Shown here: in pieces, positions 38,213 to 46,824 of the stretch | Numbering within the stretch: position 1 is the first letter of the stretch | Layout: every line of letters starts with the position of its first letter | IMG/VR virus record: IMGVR_UViG_3300020601_000007 | Span: 1 to 64,000 of that record | From: a virus | DNA: 64,000 nt | Direction: 5' to 3' (one strand) | Program-made: the position numbers and the translations under genes | Notes under the pieces: model-generated | The model's input: the letters and a program-made list of their open reading frames with translations, nothing else | Database searches by the model: none | Told to the model about the DNA's origin: nothing

Positions 38213-40916
38213 ATCCACTATCCAAGGTTCGGATGTCCCACCCCATCGCACGATAAATCGTTGACATGACGTTCTTGACGTGCCGCTGTGCGACTGCTTC
38301 GTAGTCGACGGTGTATTCTGCGATTTCTTCTGCTTCTCGGAAAGCGATGATGCCGTTCGTTGGGATTGGCGTCGGGCCGTCCTTCACAAAAATCCAAGAC
38401 ACAGAGTCGCCCTTCTGGATGTTCTCAGTGCTGTTTGGTGAAAGGTGCTCGTTATACCACAGGCTGATTGTCGAGGACCAATAATTGTCCACGTAGCAAG
38501 CATCCTCGTCCTTTCCTTCGTCTCCTGTTTTGGGGAGGGGGCAGACACCACAATCGCAATTGATTTCCAAGCCACGCCAGTCCAAATGATGTGGGAGGTG
38601 CTTACCGACCTTGACGTTGGCCTTCATCTGTGAGATGTCCTGCTGCCCGCTGACAATGCTCCGCACCAATTTCTTGACATCACGCTGTATCAGTCGCTCG
38701 GACTTCCCGTCAAACAGTTTCTTCAAGGTTTCAATCTGCACATCACGACCCACAGGAGCAGTGTTCGTTTGCTTTGCTTCCATGCCGCTCATTTTGATGC
38801 GGGCCCATGGGTCGGTGTTGATGTCGTAATCCAGCACCTTGAATCCCTTCTTGTCGTCCCACACCTTGCGCCCTGCGTATCGGTTCTTCTTGGCGATGAA
38901 ATACCGGTCCATGATGACCTCAAGGTCAACCACAACAGCGTCGGATTGAAGTTTTTCTTGAATGCTTTCCGTCAAGAGTGTGCAGACGCGCTCAGATTCT
39001 TCCAGAACCTGCTCCTTGGTCCATTCTGATGGCATCGTGACGAAAATCGAATCAGTGTGACCGAACACCACTCGGTGACCCTCCTTCTCAGCGAGGTCTT
39101 TGATGAACAGCAGCGAGTCCCTTCCACCTTTGGTGATGGTTGCAGCAACGTCTCGGTCATACCAACTGAATTTGTCAAAGGCCATGATACCGTAAAAGGA
39201 TGCACGAAGACGCTTGACGTTCAATTGCATGGTGTTCCACTTGAGGGCACCCTTCTTGTCGCCATTGGCTTCTGCCTCCTTGAGAAGCGCTTTGTATTCA
39301 TCACGCTTCTTGTCAAGGTCGAGAACGATGCGTGGAAGCACACCCATAGGGCTGCGACGGAAGCGAACACCGTTGTGTCCAATGATGTCATCCGGCAGGT
39401 GTTCCATCCCGGGACGAACCTTGGTGCTGGAACAGGTGTTTTGCGAAACCATCATTGAGGGGTAAAGGCCAGCGAAGTCTTTGATGACAGTCCAATCGTG
39501 CAGACCGACAGAATCAGTGTAGACATCGTAGTCATCTGGCTCTCGTTCCTGAGGTTCTTTTTCTGGGTTCATCACGATGGCACCTCGCAGTTTCTCTTCC
39601 TCGTCTTCATCATCCTGCTGCTCCTCATTCCACCCCGGTGTTTCGCTCTTCCAGTCGGCGTAGCGCTCGAATTGAGTGCGAGCGAGATAGGTTGCATAGA
39701 AGGTGGATTTGAACTGACAACCAGCAAAGGCCTGCATGGACTTGAAGGAATTGATGACGTTGTATGCGTTGTCAATTTCAACCAGCAATTCGACGTCACG
39801 GATGTTGTATTGAAGGAACTCGTCCCAGTCCTTGTCGTAGTCCTTGGAGAAGAAGTCGGGGCTCGGTTGCTTCCCTCGTCCAAAGAGTGTTTGGGCAACG
39901 GTTTCCAAGCGATTCCCGGGCAGTTCGTTGTTTGTGCTGTCCTTATACAGACGACGGAAGGCCACCATCATGTCCAGCGTGTCGATTCCTCGGATAGGCT
40001 GGTATTGCCACTTGTATTCTCGGCCACCTTTGAAGGACGGTGGGTCGACGATACCGTATGGTGAAAGAACAGCACCACCGAACACCTGTCGGCGGAATAG
40101 ACCGTTCTCGCACTGACCCGCCATGCTGTTCATTGGGTGCGGGATGTCCAGTGATTCCATGCGATGATACAGAACAGGGAAGTCGTATCCAGCACTGTTC
40201 CACCCTGTGAGAACATCGAAGTCCATGGAAAAGACCCAATCAGCAAAGTGCGTGAGCATTTCCCGCTCGGTAGCGAAGCGGTATTCAAAGCCCCATTCAT
40301 GCTTGGTGTTCTGACGCTCCCACTTTGGGTGGCAGGCAAAGGCAGTGTATTGCTTGGTGAAATTGGAATACACCACGATGGAGTTCACCATTTGATTGTC
40401 CTGCCAGATGTTCAGCCGGGTGTTTTCCAACCAGTCCATTTTGTCTGGGTCGTCACCACGGAATTGGAGTGCTTCGATGTCAAAATACCCCACATGGTAG
40501 TCGGAGTCGTGCGATTCAAGGTCGAGTTTCTGGTCAATGACGACAGCGTCCTCCTGTGGGAGGTCAGCCCCATACACAGGCCCGTAATTGTTGAGGAAAT
40601 AGCGCACCTTCGCAGACGTGTAGCATTCGACACGATACAGCGGCTGCTTGTCCTCGGTCTGTCCGTCTTGAACAAAGGAATGAATCTCCTCATTGTTCTT
40701 GAAATATGCAAGCACTTGGTCAGTCGTCTCGAAGTCGATACCGCGCCCGTTGCGAAGCAAACGGAAGGTCTTGGGAGACATGAAGAAGCGAGGGTATTGG
40801 TCATAGAAATCCACCTTTCGGCAACCGTCCTCACGGTATCGCACTGCAACACGATGTCCGTCAGTCGGGCGTCCTTTCCACCCCGGCGATTGTTCACAGA
40901 TGCTGATGTTGGTCAT
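38163..40916 (-). CDS. polB: Family B DNA polymerase
   Basis: 917 aa with AGGAGG before the ATG (MTNISICEQSPGWKG). Proofreading motifs: ExoI YFDIEAL at 144-150, ExoII GWNSAGYDFPVL near 238-249, ExoIII YNIRD at 370-374. Polymerase motifs: A DFAGLYPSMM at 480-489, B in KRLRASFYGIM (Ser/Phe replacing the usual N-S-x-YG) and C FGHTDSIF near 615-622 (His in place of Gly/Ala before TDS), then KKNRYAG. Archaeal/viral replicative type. Its final codons overlap the rpoA 3' end. Confidence 0.96.
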   Translation of the reverse strand: MTNISICEQSPGWKGRPTDGHRVAVRYREDGCRKVDFYDQYPRFFMSPKTFRLLRNGRGIDFETTDQVLAYFKNNEEIHSFVQDGQTEDKQPLYRVECYTSAKVRYFLNNYGPVYGADLPQEDAVVIDQKLDLESHDSDYHVGYFDIEALQFRGDDPDKMDWLENTRLNIWQDNQMVNSIVVYSNFTKQYTAFACHPKWERQNTKHEWGFEYRFATEREMLTHFADWVFSMDFDVLTGWNSAGYDFPVLYHRMESLDIPHPMNSMAGQCENGLFRRQVFGGAVLSPYGIVDPPSFKGGREYKWQYQPIRGIDTLDMMVAFRRLYKDSTNNELPGNRLETVAQTLFGRGKQPSPDFFSKDYDKDWDEFLQYNIRDVELLVEIDNAYNVINSFKSMQAFAGCQFKSTFYATYLARTQFERYADWKSETPGWNEEQQDDEDEEEKLRGAIVMNPEKEPQEREPDDYDVYTDSVGLHDWTVIKDFAGLYPSMMVSQNTCSSTKVRPGMEHLPDDIIGHNGVRFRRSPMGVLPRIVLDLDKKRDEYKALLKEAEANGDKKGALKWNTMQLNVKRLRASFYGIMAFDKFSWYDRDVAATITKGGRDSLLFIKDLAEKEGHRVVFGHTDSIFVTMPSEWTKEQVLEESERVCTLLTESIQEKLQSDAVVVDLEVIMDRYFIAKKNRYAGRKVWDDKKGFKVLDYDINTDPWARIKMSGMEAKQTNTAPVGRDVQIETLKKLFDGKSERLIQRDVKKLVRSIVSGQQDISQMKANVKVGKHLPHHLDWRGLEINCDCGVCPLPKTGDEGKDEDACYVDNYWSSTISLWYNEHLSPNSTENIQKGDSVSWIFVKDGPTPIPTNGIIAFREAEEIAEYTVDYEAVAQRHVKNVMSTIYRAMGWDIRTLDSGFKHHLLESFLDTPAQH

Positions 40917-41116
40917 TTTGAAACCTCCTCGCCACTCGGTAGCGAAGCACCCGTGAATCGCCACTCATGAGCAGTCACCTTGAGGTTTTTGAGGAACAGC
41001 AACTCCAAAGCCTCACCGAGGTGCTTTTTGCAGACGTGAACAGTGGATACCAAATGGGTTTTGCCCTCAGTGACGGCTGGGTCGCCACAAAAATCGCACT
41101 TGGGGAAAAAGGTCAT
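40913..41116 (-). CDS. Small zinc-ribbon protein
   Basis: 67 aa, MTFFPKCDFCGDPAVTEG, with CDFCG and a CKKH pair: one zinc site. ATGA overlap to polB; GAGGGGAAG precedes its ATG. Likely a replication accessory by context only. Confidence 0.8.
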   Translation of the reverse strand: MTFFPKCDFCGDPAVTEGKTHLVSTVHVCKKHLGEALELLFLKNLKVTAHEWRFTGASLPSGEEVSK

Positions 41117-41250
41117 TTCTTCCCCTCCCTCTTGTAATAGGCGTCGGCCTCACGCAATTGCTTGAGGAACCATTTCTGCACCTCAGATGATGCTTTCGGG
41201 TCGTGGTATCCTGCACGCAATTTTGCCAAGTCGTATTTTTGCTTCTTCAT
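41113..41250 (-). CDS. Small basic helical protein, 45 aa
   Basis: MKKQKYDLAKLRAGYHDPKA, then EVQKWFLKQLREADAYYKRE. ATGA overlaps on both sides and typical operon spacing support it. Function unknown. Confidence 0.72.
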   Translation of the reverse strand: MKKQKYDLAKLRAGYHDPKASSEVQKWFLKQLREADAYYKREGKK

Positions 41251-42101
41251 GGTGTCACCTCGTCAGCGATGCGCACAACGCTCCCGTCGTGGTTGTATTC
41301 GATTGCGCGATGGTGAGCGAGCCACAGAAGGGGGTAATAATGGCCCTCGAAATATTCAGAACGATGAGCGTGTCCTGCCCATGCGTCCGTTGAGACGCCG
41401 AAGAACGGTGCGATGTATTCACGGATTTCTTTGGAGGTGATGACATGTCCTTTCTCAAAGCGTTGCAGCCAAACCCACATGATGCGAGCGTAGCGTTTGT
41501 TGACGCGATGAACCTGCTCTTTGACCTCGCCCGTTTCCCTGTTCTTTCGGAACACGGTGAGGTAAATGTCTCCCTCTTTGTTGTCAATGCGGGTGTATCG
41601 TTCCTTCTTTTCTGTCTGCAAAAGCAAACGGGCGCCTTCGATACCTTCGGAGATGGGAAGCACTGTCTGCCCGGGTAGCAGTTCGATTTCTTCGGGCACA
41701 TCCTCCATCATGTCTTGCGTTGCCTGTGCGACTTCTTTTGCAGTGCAGCCAGCGACACATTTGAAGCCGACCAAAGCGACTTGGAGGTTGTTTTGCTTGT
41801 TGTCCTTCCCCTTGGCAGCACACGAAGGGCACTGAGCGGAATACCAACCATCACCACCAGAGCGGGTGAGGTTCACCAAATGCTCTCGTGCCTCCCACAC
41901 GCTGTTCTCACCGCGTGCGTCAAGGAAAGGCAGTGGTTTGCCTGAATTGTGGGCTTCGACCAGTGCCTCGAGTCGTGCAAGTTCAGCCTCGCTTGAAAAC
42001 AGGACGAAGCCATTGGACACCCGCTGGTGTTTCAGTTTGTAGTCGGCCCGGGGAACATCCCCTGCCATCTCCAAGTAAGTCATCACTGGAACGCTGAACA
42101 T
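41247..42101 (-). CDS. Primase-type zinc-ribbon protein
   Basis: 284 aa, MFSVPVMTYLEMAGDVPRAD; a later ATG (MTYLEM) is also possible. Residues about 88-125 read WYSAQCPSCAAKGKDNKQNN followed by GFKCVAGCTAKEVAQ, the zinc-finger pattern of phage primase/helicase proteins (C-P-x-C ... G-x-K-C-x-x-G-C). The second half (YTRIDNKEGDIYLTVFRK; HVITSKEIREYIAPFFGVS) contains a possible helix-turn-helix. It lies next to polB, so a template-recognition role is plausible, but no TOPRIM or helicase motif is present. Confidence 0.82.
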   Translation of the reverse strand: MFSVPVMTYLEMAGDVPRADYKLKHQRVSNGFVLFSSEAELARLEALVEAHNSGKPLPFLDARGENSVWEAREHLVNLTRSGGDGWYSAQCPSCAAKGKDNKQNNLQVALVGFKCVAGCTAKEVAQATQDMMEDVPEEIELLPGQTVLPISEGIEGARLLLQTEKKERYTRIDNKEGDIYLTVFRKNRETGEVKEQVHRVNKRYARIMWVWLQRFEKGHVITSKEIREYIAPFFGVSTDAWAGHAHRSEYFEGHYYPLLWLAHHRAIEYNHDGSVVRIADEVTP

Positions 42102-42139
42102 AGGCGGCTCTCATCGCCTCAAGCACATAAACCTTCAGG

Positions 42140-42655
42140 TCAGACTTGCGTATCCTCATCATCGGGAACGGTGTCCTGCGAGCCCTTGCCGACTTTGGGA
42201 ACAGCCGAGACGACTGTTTTCAGGGTCTTGTCAACAGCACCCATGGCGGAACCAGCAACGTATCGTGCAGGGTTGATTTTCTCGTCTGCATCCTTGTCTC
42301 GGAGGGCAGATGGGACACCTTGGTTGGTCATGTGGTGAAGCATGAGCCATGCTTGCGCATCGGTCAGTTCTTCACCGTGGCCTTCACGGACCCAGTGCTT
42401 GATGGTCTTCAGAACTGCACGGTATCCGTGCTCAGCGAATTGCTTGTTCATCGTGTCAATCCAGTCTTCTTGCAGAATGACGATGTTCTTGAACGTCTTT
42501 GCCAGAATACCGACTTCTTTTCCTTCGTAATCGTAGCGGACCTCTTTGCCCATGAAGTGGGCTGGAACGCAGCGGCCATATAACTTACCGAAGAATCGCA
42601 CGAAAAATGTCGAAATCATAGAGCGGTCGGATTTCACTTTGCGGTTCAGTTTCAT
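42140..42655 (-). CDS. Hypothetical protein, 171 aa
   Basis: I start at ATG MKLNRKVKSDRSMISTFF, which overlaps the preceding gene by 71 nt; the in-frame ATG at MISTFF would reduce the overlap. Mid-part is beta then helix (RYDYEGKEVGILAKTFKNIV; LKTIKHWVREGHGEELTD). Acidic C-terminus. No motif recognised. Confidence 0.72.
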   Translation of the reverse strand: MKLNRKVKSDRSMISTFFVRFFGKLYGRCVPAHFMGKEVRYDYEGKEVGILAKTFKNIVILQEDWIDTMNKQFAEHGYRAVLKTIKHWVREGHGEELTDAQAWLMLHHMTNQGVPSALRDKDADEKINPARYVAGSAMGAVDKTLKTVVSAVPKVGKGSQDTVPDDEDTQV

Positions 42656-42833
42656 TACCACACTGATTGCCTCGTGATTTTGCATCAGTGTCTTTCAGTG
42701 CAGCGTTTGTGTGGAGATTCACCCCCAGCCAGTCATAAAGAACCCAAAAATCGTCATCCCGTTTTTTGTTCTCAAAACACTCATAACGTCCGTTCTGCAT
42801 GCTCATTTTGCGATGTTTTTTTTGAAGAGCCAT
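42585..42833 (-). CDS. Hypothetical protein, 82 aa
   Basis: MALQKKHRKMSMQNGRYECF; ATG overlaps the previous stop (TGATG). Contains NKKRDDDFWVLYDWLGVN. Ends inside the next gene's 5' region in another frame; a sequencing frameshift joining the two cannot be excluded. Confidence 0.62.
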   Translation of the reverse strand: MALQKKHRKMSMQNGRYECFENKKRDDDFWVLYDWLGVNLHTNAALKDTDAKSRGNQCGNETEPQSEIRPLYDFDIFRAILR

Positions 42834-43153
42834 CAAATCACCTTGCAGCGCAGAGTCTCCTGCCCGCACTTTGGACACTGCGTAGGCGTATGAAGTTCTT
42901 TGGGCTCCCCGAGCCCTGTCATTTGGTTGCGGTAGTCGCAGGGACCGGTGCAGATGAACAGAAATGTCCGTGCCTTTCCGAGGAGCACCTCGCCAAAGCG
43001 CTCGAATTGTGCACACACCTTCAGCATCTCCGAATCGGTGATTTCCAGTTCAGCCACCTTGATTCCCTTTGCTTTCACGATGAAATTCCAGCCGTTTGCC
43101 ACCTGTCCGACATTGAAACTCATTCCGTTCTTCTCAAGAATTTTCTCGCTCAC
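42833..43153 (-). CDS. Hypothetical protein with C-terminal zinc knuckle
   Basis: 106 aa from GTG (MSEKILEKNGMSFNVG), overlapping the recombinase stop as GTGA, with GGGAGG upstream. Beta-rich middle (WNFIVKAKGIKVAELEIT), helix, then CTGPC and CPKCGQETLRC. Function unknown. Confidence 0.76.
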   Translation of the reverse strand: MSEKILEKNGMSFNVGQVANGWNFIVKAKGIKVAELEITDSEMLKVCAQFERFGEVLLGKARTFLFICTGPCDYRNQMTGLGEPKELHTPTQCPKCGQETLRCKVI

Positions 43154-44061
43154 AACAATGCCTCCCATTCGTATTCGTGATTTTCTCCATCCTCAGTCTG
43201 ATATTTTCCTTTGTAGAATTCTTCCTTTTGGATGATGCCTCGGATTGTTGGGCCGGTCCAAACCTTCCCCTCCTGACGGGTGGGAACGTTCCTTTCATCC
43301 AGCGCCTTTGCCACCTCAGAATAGGTCATCCCTGAGCGATGGAGAGCGAATATTTCTTTCAAAATGGGAACCTCTGAAGGCTCTGGAACCAGCATTCCCT
43401 TGTCCTCACTTTCCTCCGTCTTAGCGAAGAGCGATGCATAGCCGTATGGTGGACGGCCAGTGTGTTTCCCAGCGTTCTTTTTGCCTCGCAGTCCTGCTTT
43501 CGTGCGTGCCTTGATGAGGTCCACCTCCATGGCCGCAAAGGCTGTCATGATGCGGAAAATAAGCATCCCAACCGGGGTCGTAGTGTCAACTTGAATGTCA
43601 AGAAAAGCGAAGTCTCGGTCAGCCGTTCGCAGCGTATCCGCCCACTCACCAGCGTTCCTGACGTTGCGGTGGAGGCGGTCCATTTTGGCCCCGACAACCA
43701 CATCCCATTCATTCATTTCCTCCATCATCTGCTGATAGGCTGGCCGTGAAACGTTCGTTCCTGAGAAACCCTCATCCCGATACACCTTGACGACCTCCCA
43801 GCCTTGCATGGCGCAATAGGCACGGCACTCTCGCACCTGCTGGTCGATGGAGGTCTCCGATTGAAGGTCGGTTGATACCCGTCCGTAAATGACGGCTCGA
43901 ATCGGTTCCTCAGATGTTTCAGAACCCCCCCTTGTCAGAAGGGGGGCAAATGACAGGATTCCAACAGGGATGGTATAAGCAAGTGAATGAATCAGGTATG
44001 CAATCATCGGTTTGCCCTCATAATCAGGGGGTAAAGCGGTGGAAATAAAGGTTGGTGCCAT
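43150..44061 (-). CDS. Large-type serine recombinase
   Basis: 303 aa. Resolvase domain: AVIYGRVSTDLQ near 56-67 with catalytic S63, SIDQQVRECRAYC, DEGFSGTNVSRPAYQQMM, DVVVGAKMDRLHRNVR and the long E helix AFAAMEVDLIKARTKAGL. A recombinase domain follows (GRPPYGYAS...FALHRSGMTYSEVAKALDER). It is short for an integrase (usually 450-550 aa), lacking the zinc ribbon and coiled coil. A hydrophobic N-terminal extension of about 50 residues precedes it and may be mis-started. Could resolve, invert or integrate the element. Confidence 0.9.
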   Translation of the reverse strand: MAPTFISTALPPDYEGKPMIAYLIHSLAYTIPVGILSFAPLLTRGGSETSEEPIRAVIYGRVSTDLQSETSIDQQVRECRAYCAMQGWEVVKVYRDEGFSGTNVSRPAYQQMMEEMNEWDVVVGAKMDRLHRNVRNAGEWADTLRTADRDFAFLDIQVDTTTPVGMLIFRIMTAFAAMEVDLIKARTKAGLRGKKNAGKHTGRPPYGYASLFAKTEESEDKGMLVPEPSEVPILKEIFALHRSGMTYSEVAKALDERNVPTRQEGKVWTGPTIRGIIQKEEFYKGKYQTEDGENHEYEWEALL

Positions 44062-44327
44062 GTAATGTGGGCACTTTACATCTGGCCATGAACCCTTTCC
44101 TTTACCATTTCACCCTTTACATCTCCACTTTTTGCTGTTTTTTGCCCCTTTAGGGGGGGTATGAAGGGGTAAAATCAGGATTCTTGAAAAAATCTGCTGA
44201 ATTCTGGCCAAAAAGAGGGATTTCGGGGGTTCGACACCCGAACTCCCCCTATTTCCCTTGAAGGGTGGGTTTGCACAAGGGGCCTTTCTGCAAAAGGTTA
44301 TAGGCCTTTGAGCCTGAGACAAAATTC
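44062..44327. other. Divergent promoter region next to recombinase
   Basis: 266 nt. Contains repeated CTTTACAT/CCTTTAC sequences (44066-44120) that could be operators or a recombination site, a run of G, and GGGGGTTCGACACCCGAA resembling part of a tRNA T-arm. The recombinase and the plus-strand operon diverge from here. Confidence 0.5.
44297..44303 (+). promoter_or_regulatory. TATA box for the plus-strand operon
   Basis: GTTATAG about 28 nt before the first ATG of the operon, fitting a leaderless archaeal promoter. Confidence 0.5.
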
Positions 44328-44573
44328 ATGGCTCGACACAAGAGGACGCTTCGGTTCATTCACCGCATCCTCGAGGAAAGCGATAGGCCCCTGACGGCAG
44401 ACGCCATCCGAGACCTCATGGCATTGATGCAACATGGTTACAAAGGAACAGCATCCAGCACCCCCTCTACGAGGGTCATCGCTCAATTGCTCTGTCGGAA
44501 GCAATTCGAGAAAGTCGACACCCTGCCTTGTCGGACAGGGCTATATACGCTCGCCACGGAGGAATCATCATGA
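44328..44573 (+). CDS. Winged-helix-like protein
   Basis: 81 aa, MARHKRTLRFIHRILEESDR, PLTADAIRDLM..., TRVIAQLLCRKQFEKV, then a wing (GLYTLA). This is the layout of small DNA-binding proteins with a restricted-length winged helix, similar to the one at 47.4 kb. First gene of the operon; probably its regulator. Confidence 0.8.
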   Translation: MARHKRTLRFIHRILEESDRPLTADAIRDLMALMQHGYKGTASSTPSTRVIAQLLCRKQFEKVDTLPCRTGLYTLATEESS

Positions 44574-44737
44574 ACGAAGTGAGCGTTTTCATTGGCGTCC
44601 TTGCGGCTGTCCTGACATATTTTTTCGCTCCGTTTTTGTTCCGAAAGGAACCAACGGAACGCGTCGTTTATTCGAGGGGATACGTCCCAGCCCGCTGGAT
44701 GTGGGAAATCGAACTGATGGAAAAGGAGGAGGAATGA
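44570..44737 (+). CDS. Single-TM protein, 55 aa
   Basis: MNEVSVFIGVLAAVLTYFFA is one membrane helix at the N-terminus, followed by a charged tail. GGAGG and ATGA overlap. A TATATAC sequence lies 25 nt before its ATG inside the previous gene, hinting at an extra promoter. Confidence 0.75.
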   Translation: MNEVSVFIGVLAAVLTYFFAPFLFRKEPTERVVYSRGYVPARWMWEIELMEKEEE

Positions 44738-44961
44738 TGTATCACGAATCTGAAGAAGGAAAGCGAGTCAAAGAGTGGGAGAGTGAATTCAAGGAAAACC
44801 TTGACGCTTTTGACAGGCATGAGGAGGCCCACATGCAGTGCCCCACATGCTACGAATTGTTTCCAAATGCGGCGCCAGCGTTCATCTCACTGTTGCTCAG
44901 TGTTGAGTGCATCCCCTGTTGGACAGCAAGGAAATACCCCGGGAAGGTGGAAGACGAATGA
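44734..44961 (+). CDS. Small zinc protein, 75 aa
   Basis: MMYHESEEGKRVKEWESEFK is an acidic helix, followed by CPTC and CIPC pairs 34 residues apart with a hydrophobic stretch between. ATGA overlap with the previous gene and AAGGAGGAG upstream. Confidence 0.77.
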   Translation: MMYHESEEGKRVKEWESEFKENLDAFDRHEEAHMQCPTCYELFPNAAPAFISLLLSVECIPCWTARKYPGKVEDE

Positions 44962-45287
44962 AATATTGGGTGAATTTTGACAAGGTGCTGAATGCGAAGG
45001 ACGCCCGAAAGCAGGGCCTCAATCCTGTTATTCGGTGGCACAGCCCCGGTATGAGACTGGGCAAGAGCGTGATTTTCAAGTCCGAATCCGGTTGGAAATA
45101 CCCTCTTTGTGAGGTCTGTGATGAACAGGATTGGCCGGGTGTTGACGGTATCGCCAACGGGTGCGGGCTGATTGAATACCCAAAACGTTCCATGAACTTT
45201 TGGTGCACGTTTTGTTTCATGAACAATCACGCAGAAAAGGTCGTTCATCGGATTTTAGGAACACCGGAAGAACGGGGGTGGGATTGA
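44958..45287 (+). CDS. Hypothetical zinc-ribbon protein, 109 aa
   Basis: MKYWVNFDKVLNAKDARKQG; beta-rich, with CEVCDEQD and CTFC about 35 residues apart. ATGA overlap; GGAAGG before the ATG. Not recognised. Confidence 0.78.
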   Translation: MKYWVNFDKVLNAKDARKQGLNPVIRWHSPGMRLGKSVIFKSESGWKYPLCEVCDEQDWPGVDGIANGCGLIEYPKRSMNFWCTFCFMNNHAEKVVHRILGTPEERGWD

Positions 45288-45485
45288 ATGACCGAAGTGC
45301 TTGACGCCAAAATGAAGGACGAGTGTCACATCATGCTCCTTGTGCGCCGAGACAGCGGTGACGTGTGGGAAGACTACGGTTCCATCCTGCGCGTTGAGCG
45401 GGCCATTTTCGACGGTCTGCTCGACTGGGTTGGAGACAAAGAGCCACCTGAGTGGTGGGAGGGAAAGAAGCATGGGATTGCATGA
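45288..45485 (+). CDS. Small hypothetical protein, 65 aa
   Basis: MTEVLDAKMKDECHIMLLVR; TGAATG junction with its upstream neighbour and 14-nt overlap with the methylase gene. Ends EPPEWWEGKKHGIA. Unknown. Confidence 0.72.
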   Translation: MTEVLDAKMKDECHIMLLVRRDSGDVWEDYGSILRVERAIFDGLLDWVGDKEPPEWWEGKKHGIA

Positions 45486-46014
45486 AAATTTCGGAAGCGG
45501 GAACGCAGATGCGAACCCTGAACTCAAGCCAAACGATGTCATCATGACACCACGACATATCGCCAAGCAGATGATTGACTTCTACGAAATCAAGGACTGT
45601 GAGAGGGTGCTTGACCCCTGCGCAGGCGACGGAGCGTTCTTCGACCAATACCCCAAGGAGGCCATCAAATACCGTATGGAAATCAGTGAGGGTTTGGACT
45701 TCTTCGATTGGGATGTCAATCGCAGCCCGCATATTGACTGGATTATCACCAATCCGCCATACAGCATTTTCCCGCAGTTCCTTGAGCACTGCTTCAAAGT
45801 CGCAGACAACGTGTGTTTGCTGATTCCCTTGGCCAAATTGGTGTCAAGCCTGAAGCGAATCAACATGGTGATGGACTACGGCGGCATTGTTTCCATGCGT
45901 GTCATCGGTGCCAGCCGCTGTGGATTCCCATTTGGTTTCCCTGCTGCCGCTATCCACATGAAGCGAGGATACACAGGGGAGACACTGATTGAGATGTGGG
46001 AGGACAGCCAATGA
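45472..46014 (+). CDS. N6-adenine DNA methyltransferase
   Basis: 180 aa. SAM-binding motif I VLDPCAGDGAFF near 44-55 and catalytic motif IV IITNPPYSIF near 89-98 identify an amino-methyltransferase. TPRHIAKQMIDFY precedes motif I as in the TaqI/phage Dam-like group. There is no separate target-recognition domain and no restriction nuclease nearby, so it is likely an orphan methylase for self-marking or regulation. Confidence 0.9.
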   Translation: MGLHENFGSGNADANPELKPNDVIMTPRHIAKQMIDFYEIKDCERVLDPCAGDGAFFDQYPKEAIKYRMEISEGLDFFDWDVNRSPHIDWIITNPPYSIFPQFLEHCFKVADNVCLLIPLAKLVSSLKRINMVMDYGGIVSMRVIGASRCGFPFGFPAAAIHMKRGYTGETLIEMWEDSQ

Positions 46015-46139
46015 CCTTCCCGAGGAAGCAACAGCGAGAGTGTGCCAACCTTCACTGCCGACGGCTGATTTCCAACCACTACAAGAATTGCGTGAGGTGC
46101 GGAACATGCGCACGCTTGGAGAGGGAGGCGAATGAATGA
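46011..46139 (+). CDS. Tiny Cys-rich protein, 42 aa
   Basis: MTFPRKQQRECANLHCRRLI, then CVRCGTCARL. ATGA overlap with the methylase. Likely one zinc site. Confidence 0.7.
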   Translation: MTFPRKQQRECANLHCRRLISNHYKNCVRCGTCARLEREANE

Positions 46140-46255
46140 TTGTCAAGCGCTGGTGCCGCCGTTGCGGTCAACAGAAGCCCCTCAAGGATTTCGATGAGGC
46201 AGGAGACCACCTCCGCCGATATTGCAGCGAGAGATGCGTCTCAGGAATCAAGTGA
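46136..46255 (+). CDS. Tiny zinc-ribbon protein, 39 aa
   Basis: MIVKRWCRRCGQQKPLKDFD, then YCSERCVSG: CxxC-n-CxxxC, like HNH-associated zinc motifs. ATGA overlap; its stop lies 1 nt from the tRNA gene. Confidence 0.7.
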   Translation: MIVKRWCRRCGQQKPLKDFDEAGDHLRRYCSERCVSGIK

Positions 46256-46256
46256 G

Positions 46257-46330
46257 CGCCCCTGCCCGGATTTGAACCGGGGTTATCGGCTCCGCAAGCC
46301 GATGTGATGTCCAAACTACACTACAAGGGC
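46257..46330 (-). tRNA. tRNA-Arg (anticodon GCG)
   Basis: 74 nt fold as a cloverleaf: acceptor GCCCTTG/CAGGGGC (one T-G pair), anticodon arm TCGGC-TTGCGGA-GCCGA giving GCG, T-arm CCGG-TTCAAAT-CCGG. No CCA is encoded. It lies opposite to its operon. It would read CGC/CGU codons. Confidence 0.9.
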
Positions 46331-46365
46331 AACGGACGTTGCTCATACGGCTCGGCCATAAAGGT

Positions 46366-46584
46366 TCACTTGTGAAAATTGCAGCGCCCACCAAAACGGA
46401 CACGACCGACCTGACGACACGGTTTCCCCTGAGAATTGATAGCGCCACAGCGGTATCGTTCAGGTGGGTTCCGATGGCAATTGTAGCACAGGAGAGGCTC
46501 TTCCTTGTCCTTCCTCTTGTTCACGGAGGACGCTGACACACCCTCACCACAAGCCACACAATGGTTCGCATGAATACGGTGCAT
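46366..46584 (-). CDS. Zinc protein with RCxAxxxxGxxC motif
   Basis: 72 aa from ATG MHRIHANHCVACGEG. CVAC and CYNC give one ribbon; YRCGAINSQGKPCRQ...GRCNFH repeats the Cys3-His motif at the primase N-terminus. The only minus-strand protein gene here; it faces the 46.67-kb gene across a shared TATA region. Confidence 0.76.
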   Translation of the reverse strand: MHRIHANHCVACGEGVSASSVNKRKDKEEPLLCYNCHRNPPERYRCGAINSQGKPCRQVGRVRFGGRCNFHK

Positions 46585-46638
46585 GCAACCTTCGCTTGAA
46601 GCAACGGACTTAACCTTCACGGGTGGTTCGGACAGAAC

Positions 46639-46647
46639 GTATATATG
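46639..46647. promoter_or_regulatory. Shared TATA box
   Basis: GTATATATG, 29 nt before the plus-strand ATG at 46672. Nearly palindromic, so it may also serve the minus-strand zinc protein 54 nt away. Confidence 0.5.
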
Positions 46648-46671
46648 CGAGATACCTGCGAGCGCATACAC

Positions 46672-46824
46672 ATGAACCAAGAGTGGGCATACGGGGTCCT
46701 GATAATTGGCCTTTGCATGGCTTGGATGTGGTGGTTGAGCACGAAACTCGAACCTCATAGTGAGCATCCTATTACCCCCGAACCGTGGTCAATTCACCCG
46801 AAAAAGGAGCGTGAAGAAGAATGA
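46672..46824 (+). CDS. Small single-TM protein, 50 aa
   Basis: MNQEWAYGVLIIGLCMAWMW: one membrane helix, then a charged Pro-rich tail. It begins a new transcript from the TATA box; ends with a TGATG overlap. Confidence 0.72.
   Translation: MNQEWAYGVLIIGLCMAWMWWLSTKLEPHSEHPITPEPWSIHPKKEREEE

Noticed and set aside
44220-44250. GGGGGTTCGACACCCGAACTC as a tRNA gene or tRNA-derived attachment site
   Set aside because: Only the T-arm-like segment is present; no anticodon arm or acceptor partner found nearby.
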